Shown here in pieces: positions 51,490 to 59,015 of a stretch of DNA of 64,000 nucleotides. The notes beneath the pieces were generated by a model. That model worked only from the letters and a program-made list of their open reading frames with translations. It was not told the DNA's origin and did not search any database. The stretch's first letter is position 1. Every line of letters starts with the position of its first letter. The position numbers and the translations under genes were made by a program. Source of the DNA: DASXHZ01 sp036488085 (lineage in GTDB: Bacteria; Acidobacteriota; Thermoanaerobaculia; Gp7-AA8); assembly GCA_036488085.1 (NCBI GenBank), contig DASXHZ010000046.1, positions 62,001 to 126,000 of the forward strand. Reading direction: 5' to 3'.

Positions 51490-52484
51490 GCACACATTGT
51501 ATTGAACGCGTCGACCTCGTCCGCCGTCGTATCGAACGCGGTCACGATGCGGTACGCGTCGTCGCCGAAGATCGGCCAGTGGGCGAATAGGAAGCCGTCC
51601 TCGCGGAGCGTTGCTGCCTGTTCGGGCGTGAATCGGACGAAGAGCACGTTCGCATCAACCGGATGAATGGTCGTGACGCCGCGAGCGAGGCGGTGCGCCA
51701 TGGCGTTGGCGTGGCGTGCGTTGCGGAGCCAGAGGTCGTCGGCGAGGTAGGCGTCGAGCTGGGCGGAGATGAAGCGCATCTTCGAGATCCGATGGCCGCT
51801 CCGGTGGTGGCGCAGCGCGATCTCCTCCGCGAGCGATTTGTCGAAGACGACGATCGCCTCGGCGGCGAGCGCGCCGTTCTTCGTGGCGCCGAAGGTCAGC
51901 AGGTCGACGCCGGCGCGCCAGGTGAGGTCGGCCGGGCTCGCGCCGGTCGCGGCGACGGCGTTCGCGAAGCGCGCGCCGTCGAGGTGAATGCGGAGACTGT
52001 TGGCGACATCGCTTAGCGCGCCCGCCTCGGCGTCCGAATAGACCGTTCCCGCCTCGGTGGCATTGGTGATGCTGACGCACGCGGGGACGGCTGTGCGCTT
52101 GCTCTCCGCGACCGTTTGGATCGCGCGCGCAAGACCCTCGGGATGCAGCTTGCCCGACGCGCCCGCGATCGGGATCAGCTTCGCGCCGCCGCTGAAGAAC
52201 TCCGGCGCGCCGCACTCGTCGCGCTGGATGTGCGCATCTTCATGACAGAAGACAGCTCCCCACGGCGGCGTCAGCGCGGCGATGGCAAGCGAGTTCCCCG
52301 CGGTCCCGCTGACGACCGGAAAGATCTCGACGTCGGTCTCGAAGATGTCGCAGCAGCGCTGCCGGACTCGCGCCGTGTATTCGTCGCCGCCGTACGACGT
52401 TTGCGTCCCTGCGCTGGCTCGCGCGATCGCCTCTAGGATCTCGGGCGAGCATCCGTGAGTGTTGTCGGATCGGAAGTCGGGCAT
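51477..52484 (-). CDS. Low-specificity L-threonine aldolase
   Basis: The 335-residue PLP enzyme has the aldolase signatures: FRSDNTHGCSPEIL at the N-terminus, YGGDEYT, the active-site HEDAHIQRDECGAPEF, the HLDGARFANA motif with Asp169, and PLP lysine K202 in GATKNGA. It cleaves threonine or allo-threonine to glycine and acetaldehyde, or runs in reverse for other beta-hydroxy amino acids. Length and motifs are complete. Its end overlaps the serine hydrolase gene by 13 bp. Confidence 0.93.
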   Translation of the reverse strand: MPDFRSDNTHGCSPEILEAIARASAGTQTSYGGDEYTARVRQRCCDIFETDVEIFPVVSGTAGNSLAIAALTPPWGAVFCHEDAHIQRDECGAPEFFSGGAKLIPIAGASGKLHPEGLARAIQTVAESKRTAVPACVSITNATEAGTVYSDAEAGALSDVANSLRIHLDGARFANAVAATGASPADLTWRAGVDLLTFGATKNGALAAEAIVVFDKSLAEEIALRHHRSGHRISKMRFISAQLDAYLADDLWLRNARHANAMAHRLARGVTTIHPVDANVLFVRFTPEQAATLREDGFLFAHWPIFGDDAYRIVTAFDTTADEVDAFNTMCACAR

Positions 52485-52494
52485 CCGGAAACTC

Positions 52495-52595
52495 TATCCT
52501 GAGCGAAGCGAAGGATCTCCTGTGACACCGCGAGGCACGCGCATTGGGCGCGATTCGAGCGGTATGACCGGTGATCCCTCGCTGCGCTCGGGATA
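52495..52595. repeat. 23-bp inverted repeat in a divergent promoter region
   Basis: Arms 52495-52517 and 52573-52595 are inverted copies of a 23-bp sequence built around GAGCGAAGCGAAGGATC with about four mismatches, separated by 55 bases. It occupies the gap between the threonine aldolase start and the divergent small gene. The arms' mismatches are compensatory in sense (T/C and A/G changes), which would keep a stem through G-U pairs in RNA. Confidence 0.75.
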
Positions 52596-52608
52596 AACTG
52601 AAAAGACA

Positions 52609-52848
52609 ATGCCGTGCGATCACGCCGGTCCGCAGGAGGTCATCGCGATGGCGGAGGAACTGCTCCGCTCGCATGGCGACGCACCTCAGCCCGGCGCGAA
52701 GTTCCGATGGGCTGAGAATCACGACGGGTTTTTCGCTTCCGCGATTACGGAAATCGAGCGCCGAGGCGATCAGTGGGTGGTCACACGCCTCGACCGCGGC
52801 AAGGAGAAGTTACCGGAGGAGGAAGTGGGGTTGCGGCGTTTAGCGTGA
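52609..52848 (+). CDS. Small hypothetical protein, 79 aa
   Basis: A small soluble protein, slightly acidic, with an N-terminal helix (GPQEVIAMAEELLRSHGD) followed by beta-type segments (GFFASAITEIERRGDQWVVTRLDR). It has no signal peptide and no metal motif. I do not recognise the family. The frame is clean and codon use is typical, but the ATG has no evident ribosome-binding site; the only support is its position at the end of the divergent repeat region. Confidence 0.5.
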   Translation: MPCDHAGPQEVIAMAEELLRSHGDAPQPGAKFRWAENHDGFFASAITEIERRGDQWVVTRLDRGKEKLPEEEVGLRRLA

Positions 52849-52922
52849 GGAGTTCCTGGTCCGCCGATTGCGATATATCCGACACGTGGTCAACGGTTTT
52901 CGCAGGGTCCTTGGAGGATAAA

Positions 52923-53786
52923 GTGAACAAAACCAAGCAGTTCGCCTTCCACTTCGCAGCGGCGGTATTGCTGGTCGGAACGTCCGCTTTCGCGGAATCG
53001 CGTCATTCGAATGCGACACGCGGCGGAGAGCGGCACGGCGGCGATCGGTCGACGGTCCAACGCCAGTCGGGCCAGCGCGACACGTCGCGCTCGTACCAGC
53101 AGCAGCGCACCGAGACGCGGAGCTGGAACAACAACAACCAGAGCCGCAGCTACGACCGGAACAACACTCGGAATTACGACCGGAACAATACTCGAGGCTT
53201 CGAGAGCAACCGCGGCTATACGCAGCAGCGCAGCTACGACAACCGTGGCTACTCAAACCGCGGCTACGAGAACCGCGGGTATTCGAACCGCGGCTACGCT
53301 CCGTCGTACGGACGCGGCAACGCGTACTACCGCGACGGCCGGATCTCGCGCATCGAGCGCTGGAACGGCGGCTATCGCGTTTGGCTCGGCGGCCTGGAGT
53401 ATCCGTACTTCATTCCTGAAGCGCGCTTCCGTGCGTTCGGCTGGCGAGTGGGCCTGTCGATTCACCTCGGCGGCTTCTGGAACCCGCTCGGCTATTACGA
53501 CTACTACGACGCCGGCCCGTACGGCTACTACCCGACCACCGTCACGACCGCCGGCGATCTGCGCGGCGTCGTCGAAAGCGTCGACTATCGGCGCGGCTCG
53601 CTGGTCATCCGCGATGACGCGTCGGGCAGCTTCGTGACGGTCATGATGCGCGGCAGCGACCCGCGTTTCGACTCGCTCCGCAACGGCGACTACGTCGACC
53701 TCTCGGGCGACTGGGTGCGCGGCTACTTCGAGGCGCTGAGCGTCAACAACATCGACGGCGGCAACGACGGGTACTACCGCCGGTAA
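52923..53786 (+). CDS. Secreted Arg/Gly/Tyr/Asn-rich repeat protein
   Basis: The GTG start has a GGAGG six bases upstream. The 287-residue precursor has a Sec signal peptide (MNKTKQFAFHFAAAVLLVGT, cut after AFA). Residues ~35-140 are low complexity, with repeats such as YDRNNTR and RGYSNRGYENRGY. A more ordered domain follows (ISRIERWNGGYRVWLGGLEYPY), then a C-terminal beta domain resembling small OB/RNA-binding folds (LRGVVESVDYRRGSLVIRDD). It is secreted or periplasmic; function is unknown. Similar RGY-rich proteins occur next to adhesion and matrix genes. A strong terminator follows immediately. Confidence 0.72.
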   Translation: MNKTKQFAFHFAAAVLLVGTSAFAESRHSNATRGGERHGGDRSTVQRQSGQRDTSRSYQQQRTETRSWNNNNQSRSYDRNNTRNYDRNNTRGFESNRGYTQQRSYDNRGYSNRGYENRGYSNRGYAPSYGRGNAYYRDGRISRIERWNGGYRVWLGGLEYPYFIPEARFRAFGWRVGLSIHLGGFWNPLGYYDYYDAGPYGYYPTTVTTAGDLRGVVESVDYRRGSLVIRDDASGSFVTVMMRGSDPRFDSLRNGDYVDLSGDWVRGYFEALSVNNIDGGNDGYYRR

Positions 53787-53809
53787 CGCTTCTCTCGCGA
53801 GTTGTGCAA

Positions 53810-53835
53810 GGGCGGGCTCTGAGCCCGCCCTTTTT
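53810..53835 (+). terminator. Rho-independent terminator
   Basis: A perfect 9-bp GC-rich stem (GGGCGGGCT, 53810-53818, and AGCCCGCCC, 53822-53830) with a 3-base loop is followed by TTTTT at 53831-53835. It ends the transcript of the RGY-rich secreted protein and sits just before the first nested-hairpin repeat. Confidence 0.92.
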
Positions 53836-53841
53836 GTTGGC

Positions 53842-53905
53842 GCGCAGACAGGAATGTCTGCGCGCCACAGGCGCGACTTTGGAGCGCAGACATTTCTGTC
53901 TGCGC
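53842..53905. repeat. Nested hairpin element, copy 1
   Basis: Two palindromes with four-base loops, each with a GCGCAGACA/TGTCTGCGC stem. The first is 53842-53863 (its stem extends outward to 53839-53866) and the second is 53884-53905. The two hairpins are themselves inverted copies, forming ~26-bp outer arms. It ends two bases before the PBP stop (53908). A near-identical copy lies at 58949-59013. This is a REP/BIME-like element. Confidence 0.92.
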
Positions 53906-53907
53906 CG

Positions 53908-56538
53908 TTATGGCGGCGGTGTGGTGGTCGATGTATCCGTGCTCGCGGGCGGCGGTGGCTCGGTCGTCGTCGTGCTCGTGTCGGTCGCGGGAGGACGCGG
54001 ACGTTCGCGCTCGCGAGTGGTCGTCGGCAACGGCGTGGGCAACGGAGGCGGCGGTGCGGTGTCGGTGTGGAACACGCCGCCGGTGAGCGTTGAGTCGGGG
54101 GGCGGGCCGGTGTCGGTGGTGGTGACGGAGCCTTCGGTGCTCGTCGGCTGCGCGGTGTTGAGGGCGATCGGATTTCCGAACTGGTCGGTCGTCATCATCG
54201 GCTGCGACGGTTGCGGAGAGTGGATCGGGCACGGGATGGTCGGCTCGGTGCCGGACTTGAACGCGGCGGTGACGACGAGGTTTCGCGGGCAGTTCGCCGT
54301 CGCGACGCCGCCGCTGGTCTCGTCGATCTGCACCATCGAGACGCCGGGCGGCACTGCGAAGTCGACGTTCGGCTGCGTGTTCGTGACCTGCAGCATGTAG
54401 CGGCCCCAGATCGGTGCGGCGCCCTCGCCGCCGGCGAGGCCGGTCGGCGTGTTGTCGTCGAAGCCGACCCACGTGACCGCCAGCGTCTGCGGCGTGAAGC
54501 CGATGAACCACGCGTCGCGCTTGTCGTTCGTCGTTCCCGTCTTCCCTGCCGCGACCTTCTTGAAGCCCATGCGGCGGACGACGTACGCCGTGCCGCGGTC
54601 GACCGGCCCCTTCATCGTGTTGACGAGGATGAACGCATCGCGCGCCGGGAACACCTGGACCGGCTTGATGTCGTCGCCGGCCGAGATCACCGTGCCGCGA
54701 TCGTTCGTCACATAGCGGATGGTCCGGAGCGGGAGTCGCGACCCGACGCGCGCGATCGTCGAATACGCATCCGCCATCTCGATCGGCGGGATGCCAGTGG
54801 CGCCGAGGAGAAGCGCGGGATTGTTGTCGATGTCGGTGTTGATCCCGAGCGTGTGCATCGTCCGGATGATCGCGTCGAGCCCGCTCGCGAGACCGATGCG
54901 CACCGAGGCGGAGTTGAGCGACTGCTCCAACGCCTCCTGCACCGTGACCGTGCCGTGATAGTCGTCGTCGTAGTTGCGCGGCGACCAGTCGGCGGAGAAC
55001 TTCCGCTTGAGGACGAAGCGTGTGTCGCTGACCAGCGTCGCGGGCGTGATGTTCTGCTGCGAGAGGCTCGGCTCGAACGCCGTCAGGTAGACGAACGGCT
55101 TCACGAGCGAGCCGATGAGGCGTTTCGAGTTGAGCGCGCGGTTGAACTGATTGACGTCGTAATTGCGGCCGCCGACGAGCGCGCGGATCTCGCCGGTCGG
55201 GACGTCGACGTGAATGAGCACGCCCTGCAACACCTTCTGCGGGTCGTTGCGGCGGAGGCGGCGGTTGGTCTTTTCGAGCGACTCCAGGCCTGACTCGAGG
55301 GTGCGCGCCGCGATGTCCTGCTCCGCGAAGTCGATCGCGGTATAGATCTGGAGGCCGCGGCCCTTGACGTCGTTGATCCCGTAGTCGCGCGCCATCTCCT
55401 GCAGCACGCGGTCGACGTAGAACGGAATCGAGCCGAGGCCGCTGCGGTCGCGGTACGGGCGCTGCGGCAGCGGCGTGCTGATCGCTTTGTCGTACGCCGC
55501 GCGATCGATTTTCTTGTTGTCGAGCATCAGGCCGAGGACGGTGCCGCGCCGCTCGATCGCACGCTGGGGGTTCGTGAACGGCGAGTAATTGTTCGGCCCG
55601 CGGATCATGCCGGCGAGCTCCGCCGACTCGGCGACGTTCAGTTCGGAGACCGGCTTGCCGAAGTAGAAGTGCGCGGCCTCGCCGACGCCCATGATCGAGA
55701 TCGAGCGGTTGCGCCCGAGGTAGATGTCGTTGAGGTACGCCTCGAGGATCTCGCGCTTCGAATACTTCGCGTCGAGGATCACCGCCATGAAGATCTCGGG
55801 GATCTTGCGTTTGAAGGTCCGCTCACCCGCCACATCGGTGAAGTAGTAGTTCTTCACGAGTTGCTGCGTGAGCGTTGACGCCCCTTCGGCGACGCCGCCT
55901 GCCTTGATGTTGCGGAAGACGGCGCGGAACATGCCGATCGGATCGATCCCCGGGTGATGCCAGAACCGCACGTCCTCGGTCACGACGACTGCGTCCTGCA
56001 GCGACTGCGGGACCTGGTCGAGCGTCACGGGGCGGCGGTTCTCGAGCTGTTCGGAGAGGATCGACGTCAGGAGCTCGGGCTCGAGCGCGGCGTTCGGCGC
56101 GTTGTTCTTGTCGCGAAGCGAGACGACCGAGGCGATGCCGTTGTCGCCGAACGTGATGCGCACCGGGAGCGCGGGATAGCTGCCGGTCGGCGGATGGACG
56201 AATGCGCGGAGGTAGACGTCGATCTGGGCGTCGATCTGACCGTGGCCGCGCGCGAAGTCGCCCGGCTGCACGACGCCGCTTTTCGCCTCGCGATACCCGA
56301 GGCGATCGAGCTTCGTGAGCAGGTCGTCGGGCGACATCGCGACGCCGGCATGCAGCGGGACGGCGTCCGCGAAGACGCGCGTCGGCAGCGTGAGGCGGCG
56401 CAGCTCGAACTTGCCGATCGATTGTTTGTAAACATAGATCCCCATCCCGAGGATCGCGACGACGAAGACCGCGAAGAGGATGCCGATCGTGCGAAAGACG
56501 ATGCGGCGCGATGGGAGGCGGGGAGAGAAGTCAACCAT
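53908..56538 (-). CDS. Class A penicillin-binding protein (PBP1B-like)
   Basis: The 876-residue bifunctional wall synthase starts with a membrane anchor (~15-37), then a UB2H-like region (~45-160). The glycosyltransferase GT51 domain has the catalytic Glu188 in VTEDVRFWHHPGID, then STLTQQLVKNYYF and LNDIYLGRN. The transpeptidase domain has SxxK at SLVK (Ser477, Lys480), SLN at 540-542 and KTG at 666-668. The C-terminal ~130 residues are Pro/Thr/Ser-rich and probably disordered. It polymerises and cross-links peptidoglycan in the periplasm. The last residue is followed by the nested hairpin repeat. Confidence 0.95.
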   Translation of the reverse strand: MVDFSPRLPSRRIVFRTIGILFAVFVVAILGMGIYVYKQSIGKFELRRLTLPTRVFADAVPLHAGVAMSPDDLLTKLDRLGYREAKSGVVQPGDFARGHGQIDAQIDVYLRAFVHPPTGSYPALPVRITFGDNGIASVVSLRDKNNAPNAALEPELLTSILSEQLENRRPVTLDQVPQSLQDAVVVTEDVRFWHHPGIDPIGMFRAVFRNIKAGGVAEGASTLTQQLVKNYYFTDVAGERTFKRKIPEIFMAVILDAKYSKREILEAYLNDIYLGRNRSISIMGVGEAAHFYFGKPVSELNVAESAELAGMIRGPNNYSPFTNPQRAIERRGTVLGLMLDNKKIDRAAYDKAISTPLPQRPYRDRSGLGSIPFYVDRVLQEMARDYGINDVKGRGLQIYTAIDFAEQDIAARTLESGLESLEKTNRRLRRNDPQKVLQGVLIHVDVPTGEIRALVGGRNYDVNQFNRALNSKRLIGSLVKPFVYLTAFEPSLSQQNITPATLVSDTRFVLKRKFSADWSPRNYDDDYHGTVTVQEALEQSLNSASVRIGLASGLDAIIRTMHTLGINTDIDNNPALLLGATGIPPIEMADAYSTIARVGSRLPLRTIRYVTNDRGTVISAGDDIKPVQVFPARDAFILVNTMKGPVDRGTAYVVRRMGFKKVAAGKTGTTNDKRDAWFIGFTPQTLAVTWVGFDDNTPTGLAGGEGAAPIWGRYMLQVTNTQPNVDFAVPPGVSMVQIDETSGGVATANCPRNLVVTAAFKSGTEPTIPCPIHSPQPSQPMMTTDQFGNPIALNTAQPTSTEGSVTTTDTGPPPDSTLTGGVFHTDTAPPPPLPTPLPTTTRERERPRPPATDTSTTTTEPPPPASTDTSTTTPPP

Positions 56539-56573
56539 CTAGTTTCGCCTGGACGGGCGGAAATCAAGAATGT

Positions 56574-57305
56574 TCATTGTGTGATCACCGCCAGGTTGCG
56601 CCCTCCGCTGCCATCGCGGCGAAACGAATGGAAGATGGAGCCTTCACAGCGGGTGCAGAGGCCGGAGTCGTGGATGCGCTCGATGCCGCGAGTGCGGAGG
56701 ACGTCGGCGGTGTATGCGGGGAGGTCGACGTGCGGCTTGGCGTGCGAGCGATCGACGAAACGTTCGTCGAAGCGCCCCGCGACCTCCTCGCCGACTTCAA
56801 AGCAGCAGACGCGGATCGACGGCCCGAGCCACGCCTCGGCGTCAAGCGCGCTGAAAGCGGACGAGCGTTCCATGACGTCGAGCGTTTCGGCGACGATGTT
56901 CTGCGCTGCGCCACGCCAGCCGGAGTGGATGTTCGCTGCGATTTTGTTTCCCCGATCGAGCATTGAGACTGGGAGGCAATCTGCAACCTTGATACCGAGC
57001 GCGACGCCGCCTTCGGCGCTCCAGAGCGCGTCGCACGAATCGCATTCACGCCACCGCTTCGACTTGTCGCCCGTGGCCACCGTGACCCCATGGACCTGCG
57101 TGCAGGTATTGAGCGCGGTGTCGATCCCGAACCGCGTGTGAACGAACGACGTGATCTCCCCCGCCACGCGATCGTTCAGCCGCCCGTCGAAATCGCGCGT
57201 CGTGTAGAAGAGCGGCGCGCGCGGCGCCACCACGATTCGCCCGAACGGCGACTCCTCGACGCTAAAATCAAAGGATGCATCAGCGGCTGTTTCTTCTTGC
57301 GGCAC
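56574..57305 (-). CDS. pgeF: Peptidoglycan editing factor / YfiH (LACC1-like) protein
   Basis: The 243-residue protein has the conserved zinc/active-site motifs of the YfiH family: CTQVHG, ADCLPV, NIHSGWRGAAQNIV, RVCCFEVG, and CTRCEGSIFHSFRRDG at the C-terminus. E. coli YfiH removes wrongly incorporated amino acids from UDP-MurNAc-peptides, and the animal homologue FAMIN acts as a purine nucleoside enzyme. Position next to a class A PBP suits a wall role. The ATG at 57305 overlaps the divergent lipoprotein gene start by 31 bp; a GTG at residues 25-26 is a less likely start. Confidence 0.93.
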   Translation of the reverse strand: MPQEETAADASFDFSVEESPFGRIVVAPRAPLFYTTRDFDGRLNDRVAGEITSFVHTRFGIDTALNTCTQVHGVTVATGDKSKRWRECDSCDALWSAEGGVALGIKVADCLPVSMLDRGNKIAANIHSGWRGAAQNIVAETLDVMERSSAFSALDAEAWLGPSIRVCCFEVGEEVAGRFDERFVDRSHAKPHVDLPAYTADVLRTRGIERIHDSGLCTRCEGSIFHSFRRDGSGGRNLAVITQ

Positions 57306-58936
57306 TCCTGTCCCTCTCGGCCTGTGTGACGGCGACGCGCCACGATATCGTCATTCGTAACGGCACCGTCTACGACGGCACCGGACGCGATCCGATGCAT
57401 GGCGACGTCGCGATCGACGGCGATCGCATCGCCGGCGTCGGCTTGGTGCAAGGCCGCGGCCGGACGGAGATCGACGCGCACGGCCTCGCGGTCGCTCCCG
57501 GCTTCATCAACGTGATGTCGCAGTCGACGGAGTCGCTGATCGCCGACGGGCGCGGGATGTCGGACCTCCTCCAAGGCGTCACGACGGAGATCCTCGGTGA
57601 GGGTGAGTCGTCGGGCCCGCTCACTCCTGCAATGAAGAAGGAGTGGCTCGAGTCGGAGGGCGACATCAAATATCCGGTCGGCTGGACGACGCTGCGCGAG
57701 TACCTCGACTGGATGGTCAAGCGCGGCATCTCGCCAAACCTCGGCTCGTTCCTCGGCGCCGCCACACCGCGTGTCAACGTGATCGGCCGCGAGAACCGCG
57801 CGCCATCGCCGGCGGAGCTGGAGCAGATGCGCGAGATCGTCCGCAAAGCGATGGACGACGGCGCATTCGGCATCGCGTCGGCGCTCATCTACGCGCCCGG
57901 CGCCTACGCGACGACGAGCGAGCTGATCGAACTGTCGAAGGTCGCGGGCGAGCACGGCGGCATCTACATCTCGCACATGCGCAGCGAAGGCGATCACCTC
58001 CTCGAAGCGGTCGACGAGCTGATCACGATCTCGCGCGAGGGGAAGCTCCCCGCCGAGATCTATCACCTCAAGGCGGCGGGCGTGCAGAACTGGCCGAAGA
58101 TGGACGAGGTGATCGCGCGCGTCAACACGGCGCGCGCGAATGGGCAGCGCATCACCGCCGACATGTACACCTACACCGCCGGCGCGACCGGGCTCGATGC
58201 CGCGATGCCGACCTGGGTGCAGGCGGGCGGCTACGAGGCGTGGCGCAAACGGCTGATGGATCCGGCGACGCGCGCGAAGGTGGTCGAGGAGATGCGGAAT
58301 CCGTCGCCGAACTGGGAGAGCCTCCTCCGGCTCGCCGGCTCGCCGGACCGCGTGCTGCTGGTCGGATTCAAGAGCGACACGCTAAAGCCGCTCACCGGCA
58401 AGACGCTCGCGGACGTCGCGAAGATGCGCAACGAGTCGCCGGAGGACGCGGCCATCGACCTCGTCATCGAAGACGGCTCACGCGTCTCGACGATCTACTT
58501 CCTGATGTCGGAAGACAACGTGAAGAAGCAGATCGCGCAGCCGTGGGTCTCGTTCGGGTCGGATGCCGAAGCGTCGGCTCCCGAGGGAGTGTTCCTGAAG
58601 TCGAGCACGCACCCGCGCGCGTACGGCAACTTCGCGAAGCTCCTCGGCCAATACGTTCGCGAGGAGCACGTGATCCCGCTCGCCGAGGCGGTGCGGCGGA
58701 TGACGTCGCTGGTGGCGACGAACATCAAGCTCGCCGATCGGGGCGAGCTGCGTCCCGGCACGTTCGCGGACATCGTAGTCTTCGACCCCAGCACGGTCGG
58801 CGCGCACTCGACGTACGAGAAACCGATGCAGTACGCGACCGGGATCGTCGACGTGTTCGTGAACGGCGTCGCGGTGATCCACGACGGCCAGCACACCGGC
58901 GCGAAGCCGGGCCGCGTGGTGGTGCGGGCGAAGTAG
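57275..58936 (+). CDS. D-aminoacylase-like amidohydrolase, lipoprotein
   Basis: The 553-residue protein starts with a lipoprotein signal (MHQRLFLLAALLSLSAC, lipobox LSAC). It then has an amidohydrolase-fold (N-acyl-D-amino-acid deacylase-type) TIM barrel. Metal-site residues H234 (YISHMRSEGDH), H264 (IYHLKAAG) and the catalytic Asp in SFGSDAEASAPEGV are present. The HxH pair after strand 1 is replaced by MSQ (APGFINVMSQST), and the bridging Cys region reads TTEILGEGESSG. This changed site recurs in one subgroup of these enzymes, which may use a single metal. The start lies inside the divergent pgeF 5' end. Confidence 0.88.
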   Translation: MHQRLFLLAALLSLSACVTATRHDIVIRNGTVYDGTGRDPMHGDVAIDGDRIAGVGLVQGRGRTEIDAHGLAVAPGFINVMSQSTESLIADGRGMSDLLQGVTTEILGEGESSGPLTPAMKKEWLESEGDIKYPVGWTTLREYLDWMVKRGISPNLGSFLGAATPRVNVIGRENRAPSPAELEQMREIVRKAMDDGAFGIASALIYAPGAYATTSELIELSKVAGEHGGIYISHMRSEGDHLLEAVDELITISREGKLPAEIYHLKAAGVQNWPKMDEVIARVNTARANGQRITADMYTYTAGATGLDAAMPTWVQAGGYEAWRKRLMDPATRAKVVEEMRNPSPNWESLLRLAGSPDRVLLVGFKSDTLKPLTGKTLADVAKMRNESPEDAAIDLVIEDGSRVSTIYFLMSEDNVKKQIAQPWVSFGSDAEASAPEGVFLKSSTHPRAYGNFAKLLGQYVREEHVIPLAEAVRRMTSLVATNIKLADRGELRPGTFADIVVFDPSTVGAHSTYEKPMQYATGIVDVFVNGVAVIHDGQHTGAKPGRVVVRAK

Positions 58937-58948
58937 CTCGACGACTAG

Positions 58949-59013
58949 GCGCAGACAGGAATGTCTGCGCTCCACGATCCGCGCAAATGGAGCGCAGACA
59001 TTCTTGTCTGCGC
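58949..59013. repeat. Nested hairpin element, copy 2
   Basis: Two palindromes, 58949-58970 and 58992-59013, with GCGCAGACA/TGTCTGCGC stems and 4-base loops; the whole is an inverted repeat with 26-base arms and one mismatch. It ends two bases before the stop of the PATAN gene (59016-59018), exactly the spacing of copy 1 relative to the PBP stop. It occupies the convergent gap after the D-aminoacylase-like gene. Confidence 0.92.
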
Positions 59014-59015
59014 CG

